64,000 bases of DNA from Nephrocerus scutellatus (GCA_947095585.1 OX352761.1:89942779-90006778), one strand, 5' to 3'; shown: positions 21,792 to 33,057, counted from the stretch's first letter. The notes: generated by a model not told the origin, from the sequence alone. A program made the numbers and translations.

Positions 21792-22008
21792 CTTCTAAAT
21801 TTGATCTGATCTGCTGTTGCTGTTGTTGCTGTTGATGTTGTTGCTGCTGTTGGTGATGCTGTTGTTGCTGTAAAATTATTGTTGAAGAACTCTCGGTCTT
21901 CACCACCACTGTTGGTTCTATGGTGCTATAAGTGATCAACGAATCCGAGGATGGTTCACTGTTTGGATAGGGAGGTGACATTCCAGTACCAGAGGACGGT
22001 GACAAACC
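21792..22008 (-). CDS. foxo: foxo coding exon with polyglutamine tract
   Basis: 217 bp, starting in frame after TTTCACAG with [20 protein letters not shown], then SDSLITYS. This aligns with the GLSP and [15 protein letters not shown] text of Drosophila FOXO. It is followed by a CAG/CAA-encoded run of about twenty Gln broken by His (about 21806-21871), then IRSNLEG. Such Q-runs are length-polymorphic and lie in the transactivation half. The donor is GAA G/GTAACA. Confidence 0.93.
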
Positions 22009-22087
22009 CTGTGAAAGAACAAATATCAAAACCCGGTTAATATCCAAACTAACGGTTGTGTAATGAGTAAATTTCAATTTTGTCTAC
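22009..22087 (-). other. foxo: foxo short intron, 79 bp
   Basis: Donor GAA/GTAGAC and acceptor TTTCACAG; phase 0. Splicing joins NSRE to GLSP, matching the RDGLSP junction in Drosophila. Confidence 0.8.
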
Positions 22088-22247
22088 TTCTCTGGAATTA
22101 TGCAGACATGTGCAAGTTAGAGAACGATGCAAACATTGGTTCTGTTGCATTCCATATGACTGTGCTACTGTTGCGTTTATTGAATATGGCTGTGGTGGTT
22201 GGTACGGAGGAGGTGGCTGATTGGGTATGGCTGATGCTGCACTAAAC
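22088..22247 (-). CDS. foxo: foxo coding exon, proline/tyrosine-rich part
   Basis: 160 bp. Encodes [20 protein letters not shown], then [18 protein letters not shown]. The [15 protein letters not shown] and CLHRSL.C.C.HN blocks are all in Drosophila FOXO. The first base completes a Gly codon split with the upstream exon. The acceptor is GTGTAG and the donor GAA/GTAGAC. Confidence 0.93.
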
Positions 22248-22542
22248 CTACACCATCCGTATGACCGTTTGGTTTGAAGAAAAATAATAGAAAACATATT
22301 TTTTCGATTTTATTTCAACAAGATAAACTAAAACCCGTTATGTTTAGCGGCAAACATTATAATTGTTTTCTTTGTAGCAATGTAAAAAAATCTATAAAAC
22401 TCATTCATTAAACATGCATGGAATAAAAAATAACAACATGCTGAGTTTTTGCAATTGCAATAGTTTTTTTTTATAGAAGATATAAGATTTTTTTAATTAA
22501 GAAAAATTCAATAAAAAAAAAAAAAGATTAATTGAAACTGAC
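22248..22542 (-). other. foxo: foxo intron, 295 bp
   Basis: Donor GG/GTCAGT and acceptor GTGTAG. AT-rich with poly-A tracts; no insertion recognised. Confidence 0.8.
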
Positions 22543-22770
22543 CCTTGTAATATATCCTTTTCTAACGTAAGCTCTTCCGCCATAGAACCCGCTAATTGAT
22601 CGAGTGCATTTTCTTGTGCTGGTGTAATAATCGTATTCTGATAATCTGCAGGATAAGCCCAATCTGGCTCCAGGCCAACAAGAGCCGGTATAGGGCTTAG
22701 ACGGCCGCAAGAACTCGCGTTCGATGAAGCTCTTTGACGAAAATCGGGCGACAATTGAAAACCACCGGCG
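22543..22770 (-). CDS. foxo: foxo coding exon with second Akt-type site
   Basis: 228 bp. Encodes [20 protein letters not shown], then [20 protein letters not shown] and [16 protein letters not shown] is the Akt/14-3-3 motif equivalent to the third Akt site of Drosophila FOXO; phosphorylation there retains FOXO in the cytoplasm. The first base completes a Ser codon from the upstream exon (AG + C). The acceptor is AACCCAAAG and the donor GG/GTCAGT. Confidence 0.95.
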
Positions 22771-23390
22771 CTTTGGGTTTTGTTTAATATTGTTTTCGGT
22801 TCGGCATCATTTATTATTCATGATAAATTAAAAGAAATAAAAACAACTAAATAAATAAATATCCAAATTAGCAATAATAAGAATGCACCGAAAATATAAA
22901 AATTAACATACACATTAAGTATATTCAAAAAGTAATATTTGGAAATATACTAAAATGTATAGACATTCTACCAGAATTTCTATAAATAACTTATATTTGT
23001 AACTTTTTTGGGCTCTACATGAAGCGTTGCAATTACAAATTTCTAAATAGTTCAAATCAGAGAAAAGCGTTCCTTTAATTTATAACAAAACCAATTTATC
23101 ACACAAATATCCAAATTAAGCTCCTTAAAAATTATTATCTCTAAGGCTGGGACTACTTTAGAGCCGAAAAAACCGACTAACGCATTGCTATTTATGCGTG
23201 TGGGTTCATTGTAACCGAACCGAACTTTTCAGTACAGTTCAGATCACTTCTGTTTATTTTTCTGACCGTAATTGGAACCAAGAGTAATTGTGTTTGGATC
23301 TGTAGCATGAGATAACACAAAAGGCCATGGCCATTGACACTGCAATGTAGCTACACTTCAAACCCGAAAATCAATTGGTTCCATTTTTCA

Positions 23391-23728
23391 ATGGAGGTTC
23401 CAAGAATTTTGAAGGCTAATGTATGTTATTTTTTTTTTTAATAATTTCTTGGTCAAGGTTTTTTGTAGTTTTCCTTGACCATGATCCATTCATTAAAGCA
23501 TTTGGACTCGCGTCGTTTTAGTTTAGTGATCGTTTTTCCGTATTGCTTTTTTCAATAAATCAGGGAGAATTCCGAGAAAACAATTTGAAACCGGCTACAA
23601 CGTGAGGAATGTGATATATTGTAAATCACATTTCTCCGATTTATTTCTTTATTTTAATAAAGGGCTTAGCCCACCTTATTGCCGTGGCGCAAGTCATTCA
23701 GGGAGTATTACCTTGGCAATAAGTTTAA
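23391..23728 (-). repeat. Interspersed repeat R3, copy 2 (longest)
   Basis: The reverse strand starts AAACTTATTGCCAAGG. It contains AAGCCCTTTATT, AATCGGAGAAATGTGATTTA, CACGTTGTAGCCGGTTTCAA, AAACGACGCGAGTCC and CTTGACCAAGAAATTA, and ends GGAACCTCCAT. It has the same end points as copy 3 at 32764-33057 but about 50 extra bases after the start, including a GGCAATAAGGTGGG repeat of the end motif. Confidence 0.75.
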
Positions 23729-24116
23729 ATATAAATAATAAATAAGCATTAATATAGTCATAGCCTAAGGATCTGCAAATATAACCGTTCTATAACATCG
23801 TGTCGTAGCGGTAGTCATCAGCATGAACATTTTTTTATAACAAGAACTTCAATTATAAATTTTTGTAACATATTCCTACAAATCCAATTTTCAAAAAAGA
23901 TATGTAGTTATATTATTAATTAGACAAGGCCCGTCGAAGAGTTGTCGTCACTGCCACAAATGTGTTCCTCTTTTATTAAAACCGACCATTTCAAGAAAAT
24001 GTTTTCCAATAACTTTTTAAAACGCCAATTCAGTTCAGATGAGTGGCTCTTACTGCGTAAGACTTAGATTAGGATGGCAAATTTTAATTTTTAATTTGTT
24101 TTCCAGTTAGCCATAA

Positions 24117-24168
24117 CGAAAGCTCTATTTAGCCGATAAGTTGGATGATCGGCTAAATAGAGCTTTCG
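24117..24168. repeat. Perfect 21-bp inverted repeat (hairpin)
   Basis: CGAAAGCTCTATTTAGCCGA plus T (24117-24137) is exactly reverse-complementary to 24148-24168 across a 10-base loop. Pairing stops sharply at both outer edges. It could be a small foldback element or an RNA hairpin in the foxo primary transcript. At about 52 nt it is short for a pre-miRNA. Confidence 0.85.
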
Positions 24169-24454
24169 CGAAGAACGTAGGATATTATAAAACATGCATA
24201 ATAGTATATGAATTTGGAATACTTCGGTGTGCTATGCTACGATACTAGAAAATAGAAATTAAATTTTAAATTAATATTATTAATGGCATAATAAGAAACG
24301 GCACTTTAATAAATTTTTTAAAACTTTTTTTCTACTGTGTAATTTCTATACTAATATTGAACTCTGAATCTAAGCGACGACTTGCCTGCCTAATACTGTG
24401 TATTAAAGAAATGAAGCCAACCAGAAAGCGTTCAATCATTAAGTTAATAGTTAC

Positions 24455-24747
24455 CTATGTAGAGGACTTTCTGGAAAATGATCTAGTCCTTCACTAACAC
24501 TACTACTCGGTGATGGTGTGGCATCGTTAAGTCCCGTCACACCGGCATTTCTAAGTGCTTCAACACGTTTTTTTGCGCGCCCCCGCCTCTTCTCATAACG
24601 AGACGTCTCCATCGACGCAGCTCTTCGTCGAACAGACTTGCCCGGTTTTGCATCCGGATTTAACATCCACCATGATGACTTGCCTGTACCCTCGTTCTGT
24701 ACTCTCATGAATCGATTATGCAGCGATAAATTATGTCGGATCGAATT
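24455..24747 (-). CDS. foxo: foxo coding exon, second half of forkhead domain
   Basis: 293 bp after a TTGTCTTTTTAG acceptor. It opens [20 protein letters not shown], which covers recognition helix 3 of the forkhead domain, then [15 protein letters not shown] (the FOXO wing). RRRAAS follows (residues 40-45 of the exon), the Akt site that overlaps the nuclear localisation signal, with [16 protein letters not shown] next. The tail [20 protein letters not shown], then PESPLH, is nearly the same as in Drosophila. FOXO binds DAF-16/insulin-response elements and activates stress, growth-arrest and metabolic genes when Akt is low. The exon with the first half of the forkhead domain is not in this window. 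Confidence 0.97.
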
Positions 24748-25804
24748 CTAAAAAGACAATAAGAATCACACAAAACATGTTAAACTGCTCAGGAAAAATT
24801 AAACTCTTAGGAAAATTTCAACAGAACAATAAAAAAAACAATAAGGAGTTTGTGCGGCAATCACTAGTCTGGAAAGTTGTTTGCTGTAGACTGACACTGC
24901 CGACCGACTCCGTCTTTTGGTAAAGCTGTAATACAAATCGATTGTTTGCCACGAAAATCAGATGCTACGTGTCATTAGCATAGGAGCAATGCACTAATGA
25001 ATTTGTTTCCCGCGGAGATGGATGAAAATCTTCTCGATGAAGAATATTAAAATGATGAATGTGAATTTATTTGTTAAAATTCTTATTAGTCATTAGATGA
25101 AAAACGGTTTTTTCTCTGCCTTAACTTATTTGAATTAGTTTTTAATCAACTTTCACGCGTCAGAGGTGATATTGTGCGCAGCTCAGTCTCAGGGACCATT
25201 TCTATTTTGATTCATTTTTTTTATCCAATTTAACTTTCTAAACAAGAAGTAATAAAATAAACAAACTTACAAAATATATTAATATATAATTAACCTTAGC
25301 GGATCTCATTTTATTCACTAGTTTTTTGTATTTTTTTATCTATCAATTTAATTTTGTGGTTATTTCTTAAAACTGTTTAACAAAACAAAATATATCTAAA
25401 ACAACAAATCCCTAATTAAGCGTTAGCAGCGCAGATAGTCCAGTGCATCGAGATGCAAGATTGCCTTAGGTGGCACAAATCTGTTTTTAGCACTATCTCG
25501 AAGTATTGAGGACTTGTATAAAATGCTCCTGAGATTAAGTCATTTGCCACAGAGGCTTACCGATCGAAATGGTTCCTAGTTAGATCTAAAAGACATTATC
25601 GGTTCTTGACACTCCGGAAGCATGCAGAAGTTTCTTATTCGAATGCTTGTGATCGGCATGTTAACTCTTATACATGTTCTTACACGCTCTCAAGCATATT
25701 CTCTCTGGAACGCGAATTTTTTCCATATATGAGAGACGGATGTTTCACTATATTAGGCAATGCATACGTTAAAATTGGTCTAACGAAAATCTTTTACAGT
25801 GCCA
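24748..25804. other. Start of the presumed long foxo intron; no feature
   Basis: AT-rich and without recognised genes or repeats. Because the exon at 24747 begins at a splice acceptor and no upstream foxo exon is visible rightward, this and the following sequence are probably intronic. Confidence 0.55.
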
Positions 25805-26460
25805 TTAAAGCGGTCTTTCCTTCTTCACAACAGCATTAACGTGACCATTAAAATACAATAATGTATCCAAATAAACACCCAAATACCGCACGACCATCTT
25901 TGCTGGAATTTGAAATTTTAACCAGTTATCTGCAAGTTTTTCCAATTTCGTCAAAGATCGTAATTTCTGCGCCTTATAGGTGTACGAAACAGTATAGCTT
26001 CTCATTTTGAATAGTTAATCTTTAGTTCCCATGTTTAAGAGTATCCCAAAAATTCGTCGAATCTGCGTTGCAATTTTCTTTGAATTTCTTCTTATTCCTA
26101 TCTATATCGTTCAACAGTTCGGAAATAAATATGTATATTAAACAGAATTGACGCCGTTACTGCGCTCTGTGGAAGACCGTTAGCGATAGTTCTTTAAATT
26201 TAGGCGTCAATCCAAACTGTGTCAAAGGCTTTTTCGACATCAGCGACATCAGATAGGCAGCCGTGTTCCCCTTATCATTCAGATGCCAGTTGACATCTGA
26301 AATCAATTTGGCCACAGCGTGTACTGTCGAGTGGTTTTATTTGAACCCAAATTGGTTCCACGGTATGATCTCTTTCTCTTCGCACACGTTCAAAATTGAC
26401 TCGCTAATGATCAAGTTTTAGATATTGGGCAAGAAATTAACTGGCCTGCTTGTCCGATCA
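25805..26460 (-). pseudogene. Jockey-like reverse transcriptase fragments
   Basis: Minus-strand pieces read NQFGFK, HSTVHAVAKLISDVNWHLN and VADVEKAFDTVWIDA (about 26190-26370), the fingers and first-aspartate motif of non-LTR reverse transcriptases. Then, out of frame, comes KMVVRYLGVYLDTLLYFNGH (25805-26005), from the region after FADD. The central FADD segment is missing, so the copy has an internal deletion as well as frameshifts. Confidence 0.7.
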
Positions 26461-26481
26461 GAAGTATCTTTCTTGTTTTTT

Positions 26482-26910
26482 AAATTCTTGTGATCAATTT
26501 TTAACACACTTCCTAAAGTCCGATTTTATTCAAATACATGTGCATTTCCCATGACAATACTTTCTATTAAAATTAAGGGCCCCTCGTGCCTCGGGGGCTC
26601 ACATACAAATATTTTGCAAAATGTACCCGATTTGCTTCAAATTTTATAGGCATGTGTATCTCCGATTGACAACACTTTTGTAAGAATTAGGAAGTGATCG
26701 GTTCCCGGGGTCGGGTGGCACCCATACAAATTTTATAAAAAAAAGTACCCGATTTTCTTCAAATTTTATAGGCATGTGTATCTCAGATAGACAAATTTGG
26801 AGTGATCAGGATAAGGGGGCTCCCTAAAATTTGTTTTAAAATGTTACCCGATGTTAATCAAACTTTGCACATTGTGTATAAATTAGAGAATTTACACGAA
26901 AATGTTTTCA
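26482..26910 (-). repeat. ATC repeat copy 7 (left end missing)
   Basis: Begins inside the TTGTGATCAATTTTTAACAC tail without the AAATTCTCTATATT end. It passes through three modules (CTCGGGGGCTCACATACAAA, CATGTGTATCTCCGATTGAC) and ends TTAGAGAATTTACACGAAAA. It sits next to the jockey-like fragments. Confidence 0.7.
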
Positions 26911-27850
26911 AACAACTCGGGAAGTAGTTATTATTCAGGAAATACCGGCCAGAAGATATTTAACCACAATATTTGGAATGTTATCTGTACTTTGAGTGCT
27001 TGTTGTTTATTTTACTGAAAATGTATGTAAGTTCAGTCATCTTCGAGAAGTAGTTCTTTGTTGGGTTGTGTTAGTTCACCCGCTTTTATGTCGTCTTTGA
27101 AAGGCATAAGAGCTTCCGAGTAATTGTGCAGATTCCTTGTTTACCATATCTGCAGAATCACTCGGAATGTCGTGTTTTGTGCACCGTTTCAAAATGCGAT
27201 CAAATTATATCAAGCTTCTCGACACCCTCACCAACAACAAAGAAGTTGTTGACTGAGTATTGGTATCGTTCTGCTGTCAATTACTACTCGAAAAATGAAA
27301 ATCAGTTGCTTCTGGGAACTGTATCTTCAATTCCAGTACAGTAAGAATATTACGAGGCCTGAGTCAGACTTTAACATTTTTCTGCTTGGTGCTTCCAATA
27401 TTTGTTAACACTATTTCGAAATTGTTGTTCCAGTAAGTTTTTTATATTTTTTAAGTCTCATTTTTGAGTCTCAGTAGTTAAATATTGCCCACTACACCCA
27501 GAAGCTATCGTCGCATTCTGTTGGTCTGAGTGACCACAAAACTCTTATGCATTTGCAACGTACGTTGCAGTTTATACTCGTATAACACTCCGTAGAATTT
27601 AGTTTTCGGGACTGTCGAATTAAAACTCGACAGAACCACCGAATTCAGTCTTTCGATGCAGAAATCACACTCCTCGTTCGTCAGATTCCTATTGTTTGGA
27701 ACTTCAGAAGAGGAAATGCTATTTCTGCAATCTCTTGTGGCCAGTTTAAACTAAGGATTTAAGGAGGTTTAACTAAGGATTTTCTGAGGGAATTGCGGGA
27801 GTAAATATGGAGTCGTCAGCAAACGAAGCTACCATTAATATCCGTGTAAA
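26911..27850 (-). pseudogene. Possible further non-LTR retrotransposon debris
   Basis: The minus strand shows short broken phrases such as VASFADDSIF near 27820 and NLTNEECDFCIERLNSVVLS near 27660. The second resembles the endonuclease-RT linker of LINEs. No continuous domain is present. It may be the upstream part of the element at 25805-26460, split by ATC copy 7. Confidence 0.35.
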
Positions 27851-28560
27851 AGTTTTATCAGCTCCTTTTAACATCCTTTCACACCTATAATAAAAAATTG
27901 TATCCGAACTCTTTATTACATTTACTTCTTATACTTGTTATTACAAAACTTTAATCAAATAATCCCTTTAAAAAGGAAATTTAAATAATTGATCAGTATA
28001 TGCCTACCCGTGCATAAAAATAACAATAAATTAGTACACAATAAAATAAACCACTTAAATTAGTTTAATAAAATTATGTAAGTGTCACCCTACCTAGCTA
28101 GCTCCCCATAATTCATTTAAAGAATTGGCTATAAACAGGGTGTTCACGTCCGTCTTGGATTTGCCATCTGAATAAATGTAATTTGTACGCATATTAAATG
28201 TAAATATCTTATTCAGTTTTTGATGCCAACACAACAGTGCGAGGCGAGCTGTAGGTGGACTTACTTGGTCCATAAATGGTAAATATTCAGCAATCAAACC
28301 AAAATAAATGGAATAAAGTAATTGATTTGAATGTTATACCACAGCGCAGTGCTGGTTGTGATCAGTGGAACAAGTGATGTCATCACGAAGCGAAGGCAAA
28401 AGAGGAGTTCCGTCTATTTGCTCTATTACACTATATTAAAGGAAAAAAATAGTTTATCTAACTGCGAACTCTTTGCAATCCGAACATCGAAAGAACCGCG
28501 CTGATATGTCTCATAATTTCTCATATTTTCACTGAGTATTCTACTATATCCCTCTCGTTA
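27851..28560. other. No recognisable feature
   Basis: AT-rich; a 67-residue minus frame at 28094-28297 has no known match. Confidence 0.4.
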
Positions 28561-29030
28561 ACGTGCTCCCAGTGTGCTGTGGTAGGTGGGTGGTCGACAA
28601 TTCGTACGTTTACTAAAGAACACAAAAATAGCTGATATGTACCAAGCTAACTATTCAAGGGAAGCCAAGAAATTTTACAAAAATATAAAAGAGCCGGGGA
28701 TTAGAGGAAATATCATCATTTTTTGCTTCGTACGAATTCTAGGATTCCAAACCATAGTATCGGTGAAAAATGGCGCCAACTTGGCGTTGATATCGCATCG
28801 AAACGGTGACGACGCGGCGATGTACTGTGAGTCAAGGCAGATCATAAGAGTACCGCGGGAAAGCTTGCAAAAGTCTGCAAGATACTCGTAGTTGGTAGCG
28901 CTATTATCCACCTTGAAACTTTCCGACACATTGCTCCCGGGTTTCCTGTCGGAATATTCCGTCAATACTTATTATGTCGCTTATAAAATATAAATGGAGG
29001 TGGTGGTCCTTATAAAAGTTGACTATGCTA
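28561..29030. other. Unclassified open frames on both strands
   Basis: A 101-residue plus frame (28586-28891) overlaps a 96-residue minus frame (28675-28965). The base composition is more balanced than the flanks, which suggests eroded transposon coding sequence, but I recognise no motif on either strand. Confidence 0.3.
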
Positions 29031-29828
29031 GGTACATGGCATAAGCATCAACCCACAAACATTACTGAGCCATTTTCAAAGGCTAACAAGCTAACAAAAA
29101 CATGACTCAATTTTGCTTCAAAAAAAAACTTACACACGCACACCACTACTAAGTTTGTTGCCGTATAAGTAAGGTCGTTACGCATAGTGTCCTCACGCTT
29201 CACGCAAAGACAAATGATGACAAAAACAGCAGACGAAGCAATTGAGTAAAAGCGATTTAAATTTACAGACAAATTGATCCTTTTAATTGTACAATGATAT
29301 TGGAAGTTATTAAATTATTTGTTAGAGTAGCCCATTTAGGGGGATAATCATCATCATGGTTATTTATGAATCTTTGGATAACGTATCATAGCTAAAGAAT
29401 TACTATCTTCAAGAATAGTAATACAAAAATACATAACCATATTACAGACGAATGTACAACTTTATTTAAGGGTGCATATTATTCCATTTATCTATATTTG
29501 ATTAAAAATTATCAAATAGTGCTCGAAATAGTTCACTTAAATATGAACAAAAAATTTAAAATTGAATATTTCCGCGGATTAAATCTAGAAATGTACAATA
29601 GTTGCAATAAAACTATTTATCAAATATCAATTTATCAATTTTTAATTTTTATTTTTGTTTTTATTTTTAACAAAAAAGCAAAAATACAAGTAAATCTAAA
29701 TTGTTCATATTAACCAAAACGGAAATTCACTAAAATGTTAAAATATATAACCATACATACATTCATTCTAATACCTTGAAAATAAATATTTTTTAGTTAA
29801 ATATTTAATAGGTTTTTATTTCCATAGC
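29031..29828. other. No recognisable feature
   Basis: Very AT-rich with poly-A/T tracts; the short Lys/Asn/Phe-rich open frames look like chance. Confidence 0.4.
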
Positions 29829-30030
29829 CCGGTATCCGATCATATCCTACTATAATGACTGTGTTCTGTGTGCACTGGTGAGCTGATGCGCTGTAAGCAG
29901 CGCTGCTTGCTTTACGATTGTGGTTGTTGTTGGGTTGCAGTGCTTCGCATTTGTTTTTGATTTTCAGCATTTATAGTGGAATTCAGTATACTTGTGGTTA
30001 TTGGAAAATTTACATGAAAAATTTTAATTT
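29829..30030 (-). repeat. ATC repeat copy 8 (short subfamily, truncated)
   Basis: Reversed match to copy 5: TATAATGACTGTGTTCTGTG, GCAGCGCTGCTTGCTTTACG, GGGTTGCAGTGCTTCGCA, TTTATAGTGGAATTCAGTAT, then ACATGAAAAATTTTAATTTT. The GC module and distal terminus are missing. Confidence 0.7.
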
Positions 30031-30095
30031 TAAATTCTCTATATTAACTTCGCGTACCCATGGCTGGATGGCTGGCTGGCTGGTGGGTAGAATCT
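30031..30095 (-). repeat. ATC repeat copy 9 (terminus only)
   Basis: AAATTCTCTATATTAACTTC, then CATGGCTGG and a GGCTGGCTGGTGGG run. It begins exactly where copy 8 ends, so the termini are back to back. It then passes into non-LTR endonuclease sequence. Confidence 0.7.
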
Positions 30096-30720
30096 GGTTC
30101 GGTTTTCCACAGTGGGTTTTTCTTTAAATAACCGAAAGCGGTTCTTAGCAGCCTCTTTGCAGCTTAAATCATACCAAGCATTTTCTTTCGGTTTGATACA
30201 CTTAGTCCTGGAAGGGATAAATTGTCTCATACCCTCCTGGATTATGTTTGAGATCGTATCAGATATGGCATCCACACCACTATTGGCATTAAGTGGCCAG
30301 TTAATATTCGTAAAGAAATTGTTGAGGCCATCCCAGTCGGCTTTCTCGTGTAACCATACTTTTCTTCTTTTTTTTCTTTTACTGCGTTTTTCCTTTAACT
30401 GCGTGGTTCGACAACGAGAACTTTTTTGATACTACGCAATGGTCTGAAGAGCCTAGAGGTGATGATACACTGACGGTCTATTTGTTAGGATGAGAGGTAA
30501 GAAAAAAGGCAAGGGTGTTTGCGTTATGACTTAAAATCCGAGTGGGCTCATTACCAAGCTGATTGAGATAATCCTTTCCTTGCGGTGTTGTTGAGCCTGA
30601 ATGGCGAAGCCAACTAGAATTGTGTTTGTTGAAATAACCCGCAATGACAATTTCAGAAAATGGATCAAGCGACAAAACTCTAGATATAGAGTCAGACATT
30701 GTATATCTAACTCACTACAA
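30096..30720 (-). pseudogene. Non-LTR retrotransposon endonuclease fragment
   Basis: On the minus strand, SLDPFSEIVIAGYFNKHNSS plus WLRHSG is the APE endonuclease GDFN.H motif, with Tyr in place of the catalytic Asp in this copy. NEPTRI..HNANTLAFFLTS follows. Further on, in another frame, are KADWDGLNNFF, then NIIQEGMRQFIPSR and WYDLSCKEA, the endonuclease-to-RT linker of jockey/CR1-type LINEs. Frameshifted, and cut by ATC copies 8 and 9. Confidence 0.7.
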
Positions 30721-31094
30721 GTTATTAGTTAGGGCATTATATAAAAAAATCAATCAAACACACACAAAACTATCAGCACGACTGCACACCCATACATATC
30801 GAATATGAATACTAACGGACGCTTAAAAACGAAAAAAAAACCCATAAATAAATTCGAGGAAAAGAACACATCTTTGCCATTTACCCGAAAATTTTAGTTC
30901 ATTAAGTGGTTGTGTCGTGCGGAAGGAGGTGCATTCTTCTAGTTATATGATGAAATGTTTTTTTTTAAATGGTTGTAAGTTTGCTTCGATTTGGGAATTT
31001 AATATTAGCTCTGTTGATTTCTACAGGGAACGGTGTATCAAGTGTTACTACATAAAAAGTTTTATTAAAAATGGTAATTGCATGATGAACAAAC
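30721..31094. other. No recognisable feature
   Basis: AT-rich intron-like sequence with no supported frame. Confidence 0.4.
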
Positions 31095-31496
31095 GTGATA
31101 TATTGGTTTTTTGGTCAATTCTCTACAAAGAGCTGTCTTTATTGCGTCCATACTTCCATATTTTTGACTACACCTTGGCCTCCAAAAAGGACTATGAAGA
31201 ATTCCATTGGATTCAAGTCTGAAGAGTATGGAGGGCATTGTTGTTTATGTGATGGTGCTGAGTCCTGTTGGAATGTCCACCGGTTGTTACGGAATTTTTT
31301 GCGTGCCCAAGGTAGCAACGCATTTAATATCTTTTCCGCGTACACTTCTTGATTCACCTTGACGCCCTGATCGATAAAGACTAGCGGAGAACGACTATTT
31401 GAAGTTACAGCTGCCATAAGGCATCACAGAAGCCGGCACTTGTTTGCGAAAAGCAACTCGCTTGTCCAAATTGTCGTTGGACTTACCCTCTAACTA
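31095..31496 (-). pseudogene. Mariner-superfamily transposase fragment
   Basis: The minus frame has VFIDQGVKVNQEVYAEKILN, then RWTFQQDSAPSHK and PPYSSDLNPMEF. These hold the second and third catalytic aspartates (QQD and SSDLNP). The same family is at 41073-41970, sharing the plus-strand text GACTAGCGGAGAACGACTAT. Residues between the two Asp motifs are deleted and no inverted ends are seen. Confidence 0.8.
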
Positions 31497-32763
31497 TAAC
31501 TTAAAAAATTTCAATCAGAAAACAACAAGTTGACGAGATCACCCGCGTTTTGTTTGACGAAGCGTTAAAAGTCAAATAGAAAATGACTTTTTATTATAAG
31601 ACCGAAGTAAACCATAAAAGCAAGTTTCATGATACTTACCACTTCAGTTATACGACATGTAATCATTGAACGCAATTTTAATTTCCATTTAATGTTAAAC
31701 TCTCAGTAGATTTGATAAATCTTGCTTCATTGATATTTTATCTATTTTCAGCTCGTGTTTGATTTAAAAAACACGTTTTGTATTTCCCTTACCATGATGT
31801 TATACATTTATAAATAAACCCCAATTCCTTCTAATGTATCCAATATATATGGTGAATATTGTTAAATAGAAACAGAAACAAAATATTTCAAAAATATCGA
31901 TTACTTCTTCAGACGAGCATCAGTCTCCAATTTGTTCGCTACAATAAACTTAGTTAATGTCAATAATTTTCGGTTGTTGGGCATGCAAAATGGTACAAAA
32001 TTAGTTGCTCATTAATACAAAAATACAAATATATTTATGAATACACGTAGTACAGTTCATTCGTACACATTAGAGCGTTCTCGTACCTTGTCCATGCATC
32101 ACTTCTATTGTATGTTTTAAAAGGTTTATTTTATTATTATTAATGATAACGGATTTATTATTTTTTTTCTTTTTCCCTATATGTCTCCCCCTCCTTTTGA
32201 AAAACTTTTACAATGTTTGTGTCAATGCTTGTGTTATAGATAATTTTCGCCAGATATCCGATATCTCCGTGGTGATAATTTCATACGATGAATGACAATA
32301 AACACATCACTGAGAGATTTTTGCAAAACAATCGTCTCCAAGTTATTTTCTGACGCACAAGCTGAAATTACCCACCCTTGAAAGAAGGGTTGTATGAGTT
32401 CAGCAAGCCTTAACTATACCTGCGGTTGAGTCAATTAATGAATGATGCGGCAAAACCCACATTTAAATAGGGTTGGTACATAATTACTGAAAAATAATTC
32501 CAACCCAAATACATTTTTGCAACAGAATAACCCTTTTTTTACAGGTAGATGTTGCATGTGTTCGTATACAAGCGAGACGAAAAATGTATGAATGAAAATA
32601 AGTGTTTCTAGTTTTATGATATGAGTATCTTGTAGGTATGTTGTGTAATATTCGAAAAATATCAAAGATATCAAAGATCAATTTCAAAAACTTTTTGTTT
32701 GATTTCTTAGTAAAAAGATTTTCTAATTTTGGTATTAGAATTATTTGTGATTTTTTTTATATT
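31497..32763. other. 1.3 kb without a recognisable gene
   Basis: AT-rich; overlapping minus frames at 32435-32687 are Phe/Ile/His-rich and unmatched. Confidence 0.4.
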
Positions 32764-33057
32764 TAAACTTATTGCCAAGGCTAAGCCCTTTATTGAAATT
32801 AAGAATTAAATCGGAGAAATTTGATTTACAATATATCACATTCCTCACGTTTGTAGCCGGTTTCAAAATTTTTCTCGGAATTCTCCCTGATTCATTGAAA
32901 AAAGCAATGCGGAAAAACGATCACGAAACTAAAACGACGCGAGTCCAAATCTTAAATGAATGGATCATGGTCAAGAAAAACTACAAAAATCCTTGACCAA
33001 GAAAATATCATAAAAAAAATAACATACGTGAGCCTTCAATATTCTTGGAACCTCCAT
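32764..33057 (+). repeat. Interspersed repeat R3, copy 3
   Basis: Starts AAACTTATTGCCAAGG, followed by CTAAGCCCTTTATTGAAATT, CACATTCCTCACGTTTGTAG, CTAAAACGACGCGAGTCC and TTGACCAAGAAAATATC, ending TTGGAACCTCC. It shares both end points with copy 2 at 23391-23728. Confidence 0.75.

Larger units (their letters stand above)
22771..24454 (-). other. foxo: foxo intron, 1.7 kb, with repeat and hairpin
   Basis: Donor AG/GTAACT, acceptor CCCAAAG. Holds R3 copy 2 (23391-23728) and a perfect inverted repeat (24117-24168). The rest is AT-rich without recognised features. Confidence 0.85.

Noticed and set aside
22063..22245. Plus-strand open frame
   Set aside because: It is the antisense shadow of a foxo coding exon.
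24117..24168. miRNA gene
   Set aside because: The hairpin is shorter than normal fly pre-miRNAs and lacks a lower stem; kept only as a hairpin.
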